This document shows positions 8,315 through 16,693 of a DNA stretch of 64,000 bases, piece by piece. Positions within the stretch are counted from its first letter, which is position 1; each line of letters begins with the position of its first letter. The notes under the pieces are model-generated. The model saw only the letters and a list, made by a program, of their open reading frames with translations. It searched no databases and was not told the DNA's origin. Source of the DNA: Cytophagaceae bacterium (lineage in GTDB: Bacteria > Bacteroidota > Bacteroidia > Cytophagales > JAIYAX01). Position numbers and translations under genes: made by a program. The stretch covers positions 186,001 to 250,000 of the forward strand of contig JAIYAX010000012.1 in NCBI GenBank assembly GCA_027488815.1. The letters are read 5' to 3'.

Positions 8315-8345
8315 TTGTTTGTACCTCTATTCCTATTTAGATTTG
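8315..8345 (+). promoter_or_regulatory. Promoter of the DUF3332 gene
   Basis: TTG (8315-8317), a 20-bp spacer and TAGATTTG (8338-8345) precede the ATG at 8373 by about 27 bp. The placement supports the downstream ATG over the earlier in-frame start at 8289, which would lie upstream of the transcription start. Confidence 0.6.
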
Positions 8346-8372
8346 ACAAACTTAAACCTCTTTAAAACGATT

Positions 8373-8915
8373 ATGAAAGTATTTAGAAAGTACGCATTGC
8401 TTGCCCTCGTTGCATGGGCTGGTCTATTTCAAGCCGGTTGTTTCGGCAAGTTTGCCCTCACCAATAAGCTCTACTCTTGGAATGAGTCGGTTGGAAGCAA
8501 GTTTGTTCAATCTCTCGTCATGTGGGTTATGCTCATTATTCCTGTTTATGGAGTTGTTGGATTTATTGATATTGCCATCCTGAACCTGATTGAATTCTGG
8601 TCAGGCAGCAACCCTATCTCCATGAAAGCCGGTGAAATGGAGCGTCAGTTGGTGGTGAAAGATGGAGAGACTTTTGAAATTACAGCTACCCAAAACCGCT
8701 TCGATATTGTACAAATCAGTGGCGAAAAGGCCGGCCGTGCAGTTGCCCTTCGTTTTGACACCAAATCGTCTAACTGGATCTATGAAGGTGATGGTAAGTC
8801 ATTGAGCCTTTTTAACATGACTCAGGATGAAAATGGCCAATTGCTGGCTACCGCTCAACTGCCTGATGGCAGCACAAAAGTGCTTGGCAGCGAAATGTTG
8901 CTGGCAAGAAAGTAA
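8373..8915 (+). CDS. DUF3332 family lipoprotein
   Basis: With start at 8373 the product has 180 residues and opens with a lipoprotein signal (ALLALVAWAGLFQAGC, lipobox Cys about 22). FALTNKLYSWNESVGSKFVQS and a membrane segment (MWVMLIIPVYGVVGFIDIAILN) follow, which are the DUF3332 hallmarks, then a small beta-rich C-terminal region. Family function is unknown. The frame extends 84 bp upstream to 8289, but the predicted promoter lies within that extension. It ends 23 bp before a terminator shared with the convergent gene. Confidence 0.85.
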   Translation: MKVFRKYALLALVAWAGLFQAGCFGKFALTNKLYSWNESVGSKFVQSLVMWVMLIIPVYGVVGFIDIAILNLIEFWSGSNPISMKAGEMERQLVVKDGETFEITATQNRFDIVQISGEKAGRAVALRFDTKSSNWIYEGDGKSLSLFNMTQDENGQLLATAQLPDGSTKVLGSEMLLARK

Positions 8916-8937
8916 TACCTTAATTTCATTTTGATTG

Positions 8938-8965
8938 AAAGGCCTCTCCATTTGGAGGGGCCTTA
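8938..8965. terminator. Terminator between convergent genes
   Basis: AAAGGCCTCTCC, loop ATTT, GGAGGGGCCTT, followed by ATTTATT. The strong GC stem lies between two converging genes and may stop transcription from both sides. Confidence 0.7.
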
Positions 8966-8966
8966 T

Positions 8967-9671
8967 TTATTCTACTTTCGTGAGTTTCTCACGGATGAGG
9001 TCTCTTGCTCTTCTCATCTTTTCTACTTCCTGATTGGCAACTATCTGATCTTTGCCATTCTGATCGAGGTCCTTGCGTAGTTGATCCCGTTGGGTCAAAT
9101 TCTCCATGGTTTTTTGTACCAATGTGATGGAGTCAGCCAGATTTCTGCTCAATTGCTTTTCCAGACCCTGCCCCTCTGATATCTTTTTTTCATAAGCCTT
9201 CACGGTTGTCATCAGGGCTTTTTCTGCTTGTTCTATGTCTTTGTTAATGTCTTCGATATAGCATTTGCGTGCAAAATCAGCCAGCAGCTTTTCTGCCTCC
9301 TTGTAGTCTGCAGATTTGGAAGGACTGAGGGCTTCTCCGTCTTTTATAATGCTCCACCACACTTCCACTCCCTGATTAGCTGATTTGCCAGAAGAAGCAT
9401 ACAGCTTAACCGGGGCCGATGAAACCTGAGGTATCAGTGCTTGCTCAATCACAGCATAACCTTTTTTTGCGCTTAACTTTCCGTATTCTCTCAAACTGCG
9501 ATTCCATATTTTCTCCACAAACTCCTGGTCTAGCAGGATAACGGTCGCCATCCCTACCCTGAATTCCCCGTCTACATTTTTCTTTGTTTCATAAACGCTA
9601 ACTTTTTGAGCAGCTATGGGTTTTACATACATGATCGAAAGCGCAATCAAGAGGAGTATCAGCTTGTACAT
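8967..9671 (-). CDS. Secreted hypothetical protein with C-terminal coiled coil
   Basis: 234 residues with a signal peptide (about 1-21, ending PIAAQ). The N-terminal half is a mixed alpha/beta region without a motif I recognise. Residues about 140-230 form a long charged helix with heptad-like spacing (for example IEQAEKALMTTVKAYEKKI and MRRARDLIREKL). Probably periplasmic. A TATTTTTG element 16 bp upstream on the minus strand (9695-9688) may be its -7 box. No function can be assigned. Confidence 0.6.
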   Translation of the reverse strand: MYKLILLLIALSIMYVKPIAAQKVSVYETKKNVDGEFRVGMATVILLDQEFVEKIWNRSLREYGKLSAKKGYAVIEQALIPQVSSAPVKLYASSGKSANQGVEVWWSIIKDGEALSPSKSADYKEAEKLLADFARKCYIEDINKDIEQAEKALMTTVKAYEKKISEGQGLEKQLSRNLADSITLVQKTMENLTQRDQLRKDLDQNGKDQIVANQEVEKMRRARDLIREKLTKVE

Positions 9672-9730
9672 GGTGTTGAATTTTCATCAAAAATAACCAC
9701 ATATTTCCCAATAACTAAGCTAAGCACAAG

Positions 9731-10633
9731 ATGAAAGTACTCATTGCCGGAGGCACAGGTCTGGTAGGAAAAGCCTTGAACAGGGGTCTTTACCAAGAGG
9801 GGCATGAAGTAAAACTATTGAGCAGAAAACCAGGAAATGGGGCTTTTTTGTGGGATCCGGAAAAAGATCAGATCGATTCAAGGGCTATTGACTGGGCTGA
9901 TGCAGTGATCAACCTCGCCGGGGCAGGTATTGCAGATGAGCGCTGGTCAGAAGACAGGAAGTCGCTGATCCGCTCAAGCAGGGTAAAGGCTACCCAATTG
10001 TTGGTTTCAGAACTTAACAAAAGACAAGAGCATAAAGTCCTTATCAATGCCTCAGCAATCGGTATTTATGGAGATCAGTTGTTTGATAAAGTGCTCGATG
10101 AAGAGGCTGCCCTGGGGAATGATTTTTTAGCCTCCGTTTGCAAAGACTGGGAAGTAGAGGCTCAGAAGGTTAGCGCAACCCATCGACTGGTGATTGTACG
10201 AATTGGAATAGTGTTAAGCACTCAGGGAGGTGCTTTGCCCAAGCTGCTTCCTTTGGCACAATGGGGTATAGCCTCGGCTGTAGGAAGCGGTCTGCAAGGC
10301 ATTAGCTGGATTCATATTCAGGATTTGTGCGAGGCTTTCAGGTTTTGTCTGGAAAAAGCAGAGATCAGCGGTGTGGTGAACGGCACTTCCCCAAGGGCAG
10401 TCAATAACCAGGAAATGATGAGGTTGCTTGCTCATTCAGTCAAAAGGCCTTTTTGGATGCCGGCAGTTCCTTCATTTGTACTCAAAACATTCCTGGGTGA
10501 AATGGCCGCTGTAGTCCTTAGCGGTCAGCAAGTGAAACCGGCCAAGCTTGAGCGATTGGGTTTTCAATTCCAATATCCTGACTTTACCCTTGCTCTGACG
10601 GACTTGCTGAGCAGCAAAGGTAGCAGCAGTTGA
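9731..10633 (+). CDS. TIGR01777-family NAD(P)-dependent epimerase (YfcH-like)
   Basis: A 300-residue extended short-chain dehydrogenase. The Rossmann motif is IAGGTGLVGKAL (about 4-15); DAVINLAGAGIADERW and INASAIGIYGD follow, the last holding the SDR Tyr; the C-terminal DUF1731 region ends near GFQFQYPDFTLAL. Members are annotated as epimerases or SulA homologues, and the substrate is unknown. It is first in a plus-strand run with the LOG protein (21 bp gap to its ATG) and the transglycosylase. Confidence 0.88.
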   Translation: MKVLIAGGTGLVGKALNRGLYQEGHEVKLLSRKPGNGAFLWDPEKDQIDSRAIDWADAVINLAGAGIADERWSEDRKSLIRSSRVKATQLLVSELNKRQEHKVLINASAIGIYGDQLFDKVLDEEAALGNDFLASVCKDWEVEAQKVSATHRLVIVRIGIVLSTQGGALPKLLPLAQWGIASAVGSGLQGISWIHIQDLCEAFRFCLEKAEISGVVNGTSPRAVNNQEMMRLLAHSVKRPFWMPAVPSFVLKTFLGEMAAVVLSGQQVKPAKLERLGFQFQYPDFTLALTDLLSSKGSSS

Positions 10634-10654
10634 AATTTATCTAATTTGCATCCG

Positions 10655-11389
10655 ATGTATACCGACGGCTCATTGGATCCGAAAGAAGAAGAAGATCGGA
10701 TTCGCAAAGCATTTAAAACCCGCAACTGGAATGAAATCAAAAGTGCGGACTCCTGGGTCATTTTCAAAGTCATGGCTGAGTTTGTCTCCGCCTTTGAAAA
10801 GCTCTCTGAAATAGGTCCCTGTGTTTCCATATTTGGCTCTGCACGTACCAAGCCTGACAATCCCTATTATACCATGGCTGAGGAAATTGCCGCCAAGCTG
10901 GTGAGGCATGGCTATGGTGTCATTACAGGCGGTGGTCCGGGTATCATGGAGGCAGGAAACAAAGGGGCACATAGTGAAAGCGGAAAAAGCGTAGGTCTTA
11001 ACATACGGCTTCCTTTTGAGCAGTTCAACAACATTTACATTGATCCAGATAAGCTCATTTCTTTCGATTACTTTTTTGTTCGTAAGGTAATGTTTGTCAA
11101 GTATGCCCAAGGCTTTGTGGTGATGCCGGGTGGTTTTGGCACTCTTGACGAATTGTTTGAAGCATTGACCCTTATTCAAACCAAGAAGATTGCCCGATTC
11201 CCTCTTGTACTGGTTGGCAAGGCCTATTGGGGTGGCTTGTTCGATTGGATTCGCTATGCCATGCTCGATCTTGAAAAGAACATTAGCCCGGAAGACCTTG
11301 AACTGGTCAATATTGTAGATACCCCCACTGAGGCGGTACAGGTAATTGATGAGTTTTACTCCAGATACTTGCTCACTCCAAATTTCTAG
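10655..11389 (+). CDS. LOG-family (TIGR00730) nucleotide phosphoribohydrolase
   Basis: A lysine-decarboxylase-like fold of the LOG family, which cleaves N-glycosidic bonds of nucleoside monophosphates. Motifs: SIFGSART (nucleotide end), GGGPGIMEAGNKGA, and MPGGFGTLDELFEALTLIQTKK, the PGGxGTxxE active site with catalytic Glu. A TTG 9 bp upstream is in frame, but ATG 10655 is the more natural start. The stop is 2 bp before the next gene, so they are cotranscribed. Old annotations as lysine decarboxylase are not supported for this family. Confidence 0.9.
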   Translation: MYTDGSLDPKEEEDRIRKAFKTRNWNEIKSADSWVIFKVMAEFVSAFEKLSEIGPCVSIFGSARTKPDNPYYTMAEEIAAKLVRHGYGVITGGGPGIMEAGNKGAHSESGKSVGLNIRLPFEQFNNIYIDPDKLISFDYFFVRKVMFVKYAQGFVVMPGGFGTLDELFEALTLIQTKKIARFPLVLVGKAYWGGLFDWIRYAMLDLEKNISPEDLELVNIVDTPTEAVQVIDEFYSRYLLTPNF

Positions 11390-11391
11390 CG

Positions 11392-12360
11392 GTGAAACGC
11401 TTCAAGCGCTATGTTGTGCTTATTACCCTGCTGGTAGCACTTCTGGCAGGCTTGATTTTTTACCTGTTTTATGATCAGCCCAGCTTCGATTTTGACCGAC
11501 ATGATCAGTATCAGGTCAACACCATCGACAGTTTGGGTCAGTTGGAGTTTGGAGGAGAAAAGATACCTGTCTGGAACAGTAGGCTTAAAGCTCGCTACCA
11601 AAGAGAAATCAGAGAAGTAAAAAAGAAATCAAGAGAAAAAGCCTTGCTCCTCAAACGGGCAAATACTTTTTTCCCAACTATTGAAAGGATACTCGCCAAT
11701 GAAGGAGTACCGGTTGATTTAAAGTATGTGGCATTGGTAGAAAGCAGATTATTGCCACGGTTCTCAAGAAAAGGTGCGGCAGGATATTGGCAAATCATGC
11801 CTGCTTCAGCCCGGCATTTGCGACTGGAGTTGAATAGGGAAGTGGATGAGCGGTTTCATTTGGAGAAATCCACTCGTGCAATGGCAAGACTTTTCAGAGA
11901 ATACAAGCAACGTTTTGGCTCATGGTCAAATGCTGCCGCTGCTTACAACATGGGTCCTGAGAAGCTCGAGAAATTACTTGAAAGGCAGCAAGACAGCATG
12001 TTTTACAACCTTAGAGTAAATGCTGAAACCTCCAGATTTTTATTTAGGATACTGGCCTACAAAGCCTTGTTCGAGCAGCCTGGCCGACTGGGTTTTCGAA
12101 GGATCAGTGCTTATGGCCGGTATATCATTCGCTATACCCAACATACACAGCGAAGCCCTTTGCCTTCTCTTGAGGTTTTTGCCAAAGAGAAAAAATTAAG
12201 CCTCAGTCAACTAAAGGCAGCAAACCCATGGCTTAGGAGCAACAGTTTGAGCTTGACCAGCGATAGTTTGCCTCGTGTTATCCTGCTTCCTGTCCTCTCC
12301 GATACTTCAGCGCTAATGGCACTGGTCAAGCCACCCAGCTTTGAACCCGAGCAAGAGTAG
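11392..12360 (+). CDS. Membrane-anchored lytic murein transglycosylase (SLT, MltD-like)
   Basis: A 322-residue peptidoglycan-cleaving enzyme with an N-terminal membrane anchor (about 5-24, YVVLITLLVALLAGLIFYLF). The SLT domain (about 90-215) shows VALVESRLLP (catalytic Glu), GAAGYWQIMPASA and NAAAAYNMGP. The C-terminal part (about 255-300, LEVFAKEKKLSLSQLKAANPWL) looks like a degenerate LysM. Start is GTG, 2 bp after the LOG stop. It probably acts in the periplasm on the murein sacculus. Confidence 0.88.
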   Translation: MKRFKRYVVLITLLVALLAGLIFYLFYDQPSFDFDRHDQYQVNTIDSLGQLEFGGEKIPVWNSRLKARYQREIREVKKKSREKALLLKRANTFFPTIERILANEGVPVDLKYVALVESRLLPRFSRKGAAGYWQIMPASARHLRLELNREVDERFHLEKSTRAMARLFREYKQRFGSWSNAAAAYNMGPEKLEKLLERQQDSMFYNLRVNAETSRFLFRILAYKALFEQPGRLGFRRISAYGRYIIRYTQHTQRSPLPSLEVFAKEKKLSLSQLKAANPWLRSNSLSLTSDSLPRVILLPVLSDTSALMALVKPPSFEPEQE

Positions 12361-12415
12361 CGGTGTTTTTTGAAATAGGATTGCCCTTGCAGGCATAATT
12401 AAAGAATTTTGCAAC

Positions 12416-15256
12416 ATGTCAACAGCCCCAGGCGAAACCCCAATGGAATCTGAAGTAATCGAAGTGTTGGGTGCCAGAGAACACAATCTGAAGAATATTG
12501 ATCTTAAGATACCTAGAGAGAAATTGATCGTCATAACCGGCATCAGTGGATCGGGCAAGTCCTCGCTGGCATTTGATACCATTTACGCAGAAGGTCAGAG
12601 GCGTTACATGGAAAGTTTCTCTGCCTATGCCCGCAATTTTATGGGCGATATGGAGCGACCTGATGTTGATAAGATCAACGGCCTCAGCCCGGTCATTTCC
12701 ATTGAGCAAAAAACCACCTCCAAGAATCCCAGATCAACTGTCGGCACTGTAACGGAGCTGTATGATTTTCTCAGATTACTTTATGCCCGGTCAGCGGAAG
12801 CGTTCTCCTACATAAGCGGAAAGAAGATGGAGAAGCTGTCAGAGGATCAAATCATTGAGATTATCCTTCAGCGCTTTGCCGGACAAAAAATCATGGTGCT
12901 GGCACCTGTTGTTAAAGGCAGGAAAGGGCATTACCGGGAGCTGTTTCAACAAATACGAAAATCAGGGTACACCAAAGCCAGAGTAAACGGTGAGGTCATC
13001 ACCATTGAACCTAAGACCCAGCTTGACCGGTACAAAACGCATGACATAGAGATCGTAATTGATCGGATCATCCCGGAGAGTCAGGACCGGCACCGGGTGG
13101 CGCAGGCGGTGGCGATCGCCATGAAGCAAGGTAAAGGATTGCTCCTTTTACTGGATGAGAACAACAAAGTCTATCCTTTCAGCCGCTTTTTAATTGATCC
13201 AGAGTCGGGCATTTCCTATGCTGAACCTGCCCCCAACACCTTCTCTTTCAACAGCCCTTATGGTTATTGCCCTGAATGCAAGGGATTAGGTGTGATCGAG
13301 GAGATTAAAGTCGAAAACATCATCCCTGACCCTGAGCTGAGCATTTCACGAGGAGGTCTTGCTCCCTTGGGTGAATACCGTGATATCTGGATTTTCAAAA
13401 AGATGGAAGGACTTTTGGCTAATTACCAGTTAAGTCTCTCCACACCTCTTAAAGACGTCCCGGAAGAACTCATTCAACTATTACTATACGGGAGCAAATC
13501 CACTTCTCAGATACCTTCTCAGAAGTATCCGGGCACACAATACCAATATAAGTTTGAAGGGATAATCCATTTTCTCGAAGAACAGCAAAAGTATGGAACG
13601 GAAAAGATGCAGGATTGGGTATCTGACTTTACCACCACTACTTTATGCCCTACTTGCAAAGGTGCCCGACTTAAGATAGAAGCCCTTTGGTTTAAGATTG
13701 ACCAGAAGAATATCTCCGAGCTGGCCTTTATGGACTTGAAGCAATTTGGTCAATGGCTCGAAGGCCTTGAGGACAGGCTAAGTGAACGGCAACGAGCCAT
13801 TGGAGGAGAAGTGCTCAAAGAAATCAGAAAACGACTGGGTTTCCTGCTCGATATTGGCCTGGGCTACCTTACGATGGACAGACCTATACGAACCCTCAGT
13901 GGGGGTGAGGCTCAGAGGATCAGACTAGCTACTCAGATTGGTACCCAATTGGTGGGGGTTCTTTACATTCTGGATGAGCCAAGCATAGGCTTACACCAAA
14001 GGGATAACGTAAGGCTTATACAGTCCCTGAAGGACCTTCGTGATCTTGGCAATACCGTTATTGTCGTGGAGCATGACAAAGACATGATGATGGCCTCTGA
14101 CTACATTGTGGACATTGGCCCAGGTGCTGGCCGACATGGAGGCAGGGTGGTAGCTGAAGGCACTCCTTCCGAATTTTTGAAATCAGGCAGCACAACCGCC
14201 GAGTATTTAAACGGTGAAAAGAGCATCCCTATGCCTGAAAATCGAAGAAAAGGATCAGGGAAAAAACTCATTTTAGATGGAGCCAATGGGCATAATCTGA
14301 AGAGCGTAACCCTCAGTCTACCTTTGGGTACTTTGACTTGCATCACAGGGGTGAGTGGTTCAGGCAAGTCCACTCTGATTCATGAAACCTTGTTCCCATT
14401 GCTAAACAAGCACTTTTTTAATTCCAGAAAGGAGCCACTCAACTACCGATCCATTGCCGGCCTGGAATACATTGACAAAGTAATTGAAGTAGATCAGAGC
14501 CCAATCGGCCGTACGCCCCGTTCCAACCCGGCTACTTACACCAATGCATTTTCTGACATTCGCAGCCTGTTTACCCAATTGCCTGAAGCTAAGATCAGGG
14601 GGTATAAGCCGGGACGTTTTTCATTCAATGTAAAGGGGGGCCGTTGTGAGGAGTGCGAAGGAGCCGGCATTCGTCAGATCGAAATGGATTTTTTGCCTGA
14701 CGTACATGTGATTTGTGAGACCTGTAAGGGGAAACGATACAACAGGGAAACTCTTGAGGTGAGGTTCAAAGGAAAGTCTATCGCCGATGTACTGGATATG
14801 ACGGTTGAACAAGCAGTAAGTTTTTTTGAAAGTCAGCCTTCCATCGTAAGGAGAATCCGCACCCTTCAGGATGTTGGACTGGGCTATGTCACTCTGGGTC
14901 AGCATGCAACCACTTTATCAGGCGGAGAGGCCCAGCGGGTAAAACTGGCTACCGAGCTTTCAAAAAAAGATACCGGCAAGACGCTCTACATTTTAGATGA
15001 GCCTACCACAGGTTTGCACTTTCAGGACATTCATCTTCTCCTGATTGTTCTTCAGAAGTTAGTGGACAAAGGCAACACCGTTTTGATCATTGAGCATAAT
15101 CTGGATGTCATCAAAGTGGCCGACCATATCATTGACTTAGGGCCTGAGGGAGGAAACGGGGGTGGAGTAATCATTGCTGAGGGAAGCCCTGAGCAGGTTG
15201 CCCTTGTGGAAGGCAGCCATACGGCAAGTTTTTTAAAGCAAGAGCTTTATGCCTGA
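12416..15256 (+). CDS. uvrA: Excinuclease ABC subunit A
   Basis: 946 residues, normal for UvrA, the damage-recognition ATPase of nucleotide excision repair. Both ABC halves are complete: Walker A GISGSGKSSLAFDT and GVSGSGKSTLIHET, signatures LSGGEAQRIRLA and LSGGEAQRVKLA, and Walker B LYILDEPSIGLH and LYILDEPTTGLH. Zinc-binding CPEC-KGLG, CPTC-KGAR and the CEEC/CETC pair are present. No LexA box is evident in the 55 bp upstream. The 3' end overlaps the next gene by 8 bp. Confidence 0.98.
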   Translation: MSTAPGETPMESEVIEVLGAREHNLKNIDLKIPREKLIVITGISGSGKSSLAFDTIYAEGQRRYMESFSAYARNFMGDMERPDVDKINGLSPVISIEQKTTSKNPRSTVGTVTELYDFLRLLYARSAEAFSYISGKKMEKLSEDQIIEIILQRFAGQKIMVLAPVVKGRKGHYRELFQQIRKSGYTKARVNGEVITIEPKTQLDRYKTHDIEIVIDRIIPESQDRHRVAQAVAIAMKQGKGLLLLLDENNKVYPFSRFLIDPESGISYAEPAPNTFSFNSPYGYCPECKGLGVIEEIKVENIIPDPELSISRGGLAPLGEYRDIWIFKKMEGLLANYQLSLSTPLKDVPEELIQLLLYGSKSTSQIPSQKYPGTQYQYKFEGIIHFLEEQQKYGTEKMQDWVSDFTTTTLCPTCKGARLKIEALWFKIDQKNISELAFMDLKQFGQWLEGLEDRLSERQRAIGGEVLKEIRKRLGFLLDIGLGYLTMDRPIRTLSGGEAQRIRLATQIGTQLVGVLYILDEPSIGLHQRDNVRLIQSLKDLRDLGNTVIVVEHDKDMMMASDYIVDIGPGAGRHGGRVVAEGTPSEFLKSGSTTAEYLNGEKSIPMPENRRKGSGKKLILDGANGHNLKSVTLSLPLGTLTCITGVSGSGKSTLIHETLFPLLNKHFFNSRKEPLNYRSIAGLEYIDKVIEVDQSPIGRTPRSNPATYTNAFSDIRSLFTQLPEAKIRGYKPGRFSFNVKGGRCEECEGAGIRQIEMDFLPDVHVICETCKGKRYNRETLEVRFKGKSIADVLDMTVEQAVSFFESQPSIVRRIRTLQDVGLGYVTLGQHATTLSGGEAQRVKLATELSKKDTGKTLYILDEPTTGLHFQDIHLLLIVLQKLVDKGNTVLIIEHNLDVIKVADHIIDLGPEGGNGGGVIIAEGSPEQVALVEGSHTASFLKQELYA

Positions 15257-15944
15257 AACCAAGCCGACATTCAGCCGTTCGAGACTGTTCAAATGGGTGA
15301 CTGAAGGGGAGGGTCAACGGCTGGAGTTTAAGTTAAAAGCCAATCATCCCGACAAGATCACCAAAGGCATTGCCGCTTTTGCGAATACACAAGGTGGCTT
15401 TCTGCTACTGGGGGTTGATGATCACAGGCAATTAAAAGGCTGTAAGAACGCCGATGAGGAGGAGTTTGTGATGTTGAAGGCTATTCATGATTTTTTACAG
15501 CCTGCACCTACCGTACACATCCACCGGGTGACCGTAGCTGAGGAGCGGGAGGTAATTGCCTTTGAGGTGCTTGAGCATACAGATAAGCCCGTTTATTGGA
15601 AAGATCCACTTGACAAAACAGGTTCGGAAGCAAAAGGAAGGGTGTATGTACGGGTGGCTGATCAAAGCCTGCAAGCAAGTGCGGAGATGAGGCAAATTCT
15701 TAAAATGCGGTCAAAACCCAATGCCAGAAGGCTCTACTATGGGGAAAAAGAAAAAATCCTGATGACCTATCTGGATAAAAACCCACATATCACCCTCAAT
15801 GAGTTTATGACCCTGGCAGGATTAAGTAAAAAAGTTGCCTCTGATACCCTCGTATTTCTGTGTGTGTTGCATGTGCTCGACATCTTGCCAGGTGAGCAGG
15901 AAGATCGGTTTTACAGGGTTGCTGAAGAGAGCGACTGGCAATAA
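15249..15944 (+). CDS. AlbA_2/Schlafen-like putative DNA-binding protein
   Basis: 231 residues. Residues about 20-140 fit the AlbA_2 (divergent AAA-4/Schlafen-like) domain: RLEFKLKANHPDKITKGIAAFANTQGG, LLLGVDDHRQLKG, and a C-terminal RVYVRVADQS strand. The remainder (about 165-225) looks like a winged helix (ITLNEFMTLAGLSKKVASDTLVFLC). It overlaps the uvrA 3' end by 8 bp and is probably cotranslated, so a link to DNA damage is possible but unproven. Its 3' end overlaps the convergent hydrolase by 34 bp. Confidence 0.75.
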   Translation: MPETKPTFSRSRLFKWVTEGEGQRLEFKLKANHPDKITKGIAAFANTQGGFLLLGVDDHRQLKGCKNADEEEFVMLKAIHDFLQPAPTVHIHRVTVAEEREVIAFEVLEHTDKPVYWKDPLDKTGSEAKGRVYVRVADQSLQASAEMRQILKMRSKPNARRLYYGEKEKILMTYLDKNPHITLNEFMTLAGLSKKVASDTLVFLCVLHVLDILPGEQEDRFYRVAEESDWQ

Positions 15945-16681
15945 TGAGCAAAGGAACTGATGGCGGCGGCAGTACGTACAGGCTGCTCTAACATACCCAT
16001 ATGTCCGCAGTCATCCAGCAAGGACAGATGCGAATCGGCAGGGAGGCTTGCCTGCTCCAGCAGACTTTGCCATGGTATAAGCGCATCTTGCTTGCCTCCT
16101 ATCCAACTGATTGGGCATTGAGCAGATTTTAACAATTCCGTTCTGTCCGGACGATCCCGCATGATGGCCGTCATGCCGGTGAGAGAAAGCACAGGCGTTT
16201 GGCTGCATAGCTCCAGGGTAGCACTTAAAAACTCCGGCTTTTTTTGATGGAACAGGTTAGGAACAAAATTTTCCAGAAAGGCTTCTTTTCCTTGATTTTC
16301 AATAAACTGGATGGTTTTGCTTCGGGCAAGCTTACGTTCTTCGGAATCAGCCAAAGCCGTGGAGTGAAGTAGCTGAAGACCTAAAAAGGCTGAAGGTTTT
16401 TGTGCCATCATGGCCAAACCAAGGTATCCTCCCATGCTATGTCCGCAGAAGGTAAGTGGAGTAAAATTTTGAAGGCTTTCCAGCAGTCTGCTTGCCAGGC
16501 GATCCATGCTATCGTCTGCCCGTAATGCCTCGCTACTTCCAAAACCGGGAACATCAACGGTTACTACAGTGAATTTTTTACTTAAGGCGGGTACGATGGG
16601 ATCCCATACCGGGATACTTTCACAAAACCCATGCACCAGAACCAGCAGGGGTCCTGAGCCATTCATCCTGATATTGATCAT
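15911..16681 (-). CDS. Alpha/beta hydrolase
   Basis: 256 residues of the alpha/beta-hydrolase fold. VLVHGFCES carries the oxyanion region, FCGHSMGGYLGLA is the nucleophile elbow with Ser about 89, and the late Asp (WIGGKQDALIPW) and His (DDCGHMGMLEQP) complete the triad. Size and lid region resemble small-molecule esterases such as BioH or MhpC; the substrate is unknown. It follows dxs by 12 bp on the same strand, suggesting cotranscription. The tail is antiparallel to the end of the AlbA_2 gene. Confidence 0.88.
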   Translation of the reverse strand: MINIRMNGSGPLLVLVHGFCESIPVWDPIVPALSKKFTVVTVDVPGFGSSEALRADDSMDRLASRLLESLQNFTPLTFCGHSMGGYLGLAMMAQKPSAFLGLQLLHSTALADSEERKLARSKTIQFIENQGKEAFLENFVPNLFHQKKPEFLSATLELCSQTPVLSLTGMTAIMRDRPDRTELLKSAQCPISWIGGKQDALIPWQSLLEQASLPADSHLSLLDDCGHMGMLEQPVRTAAAISSFAHYCQSLSSATL

Positions 16682-16693
16682 CTCGAAAATCGG

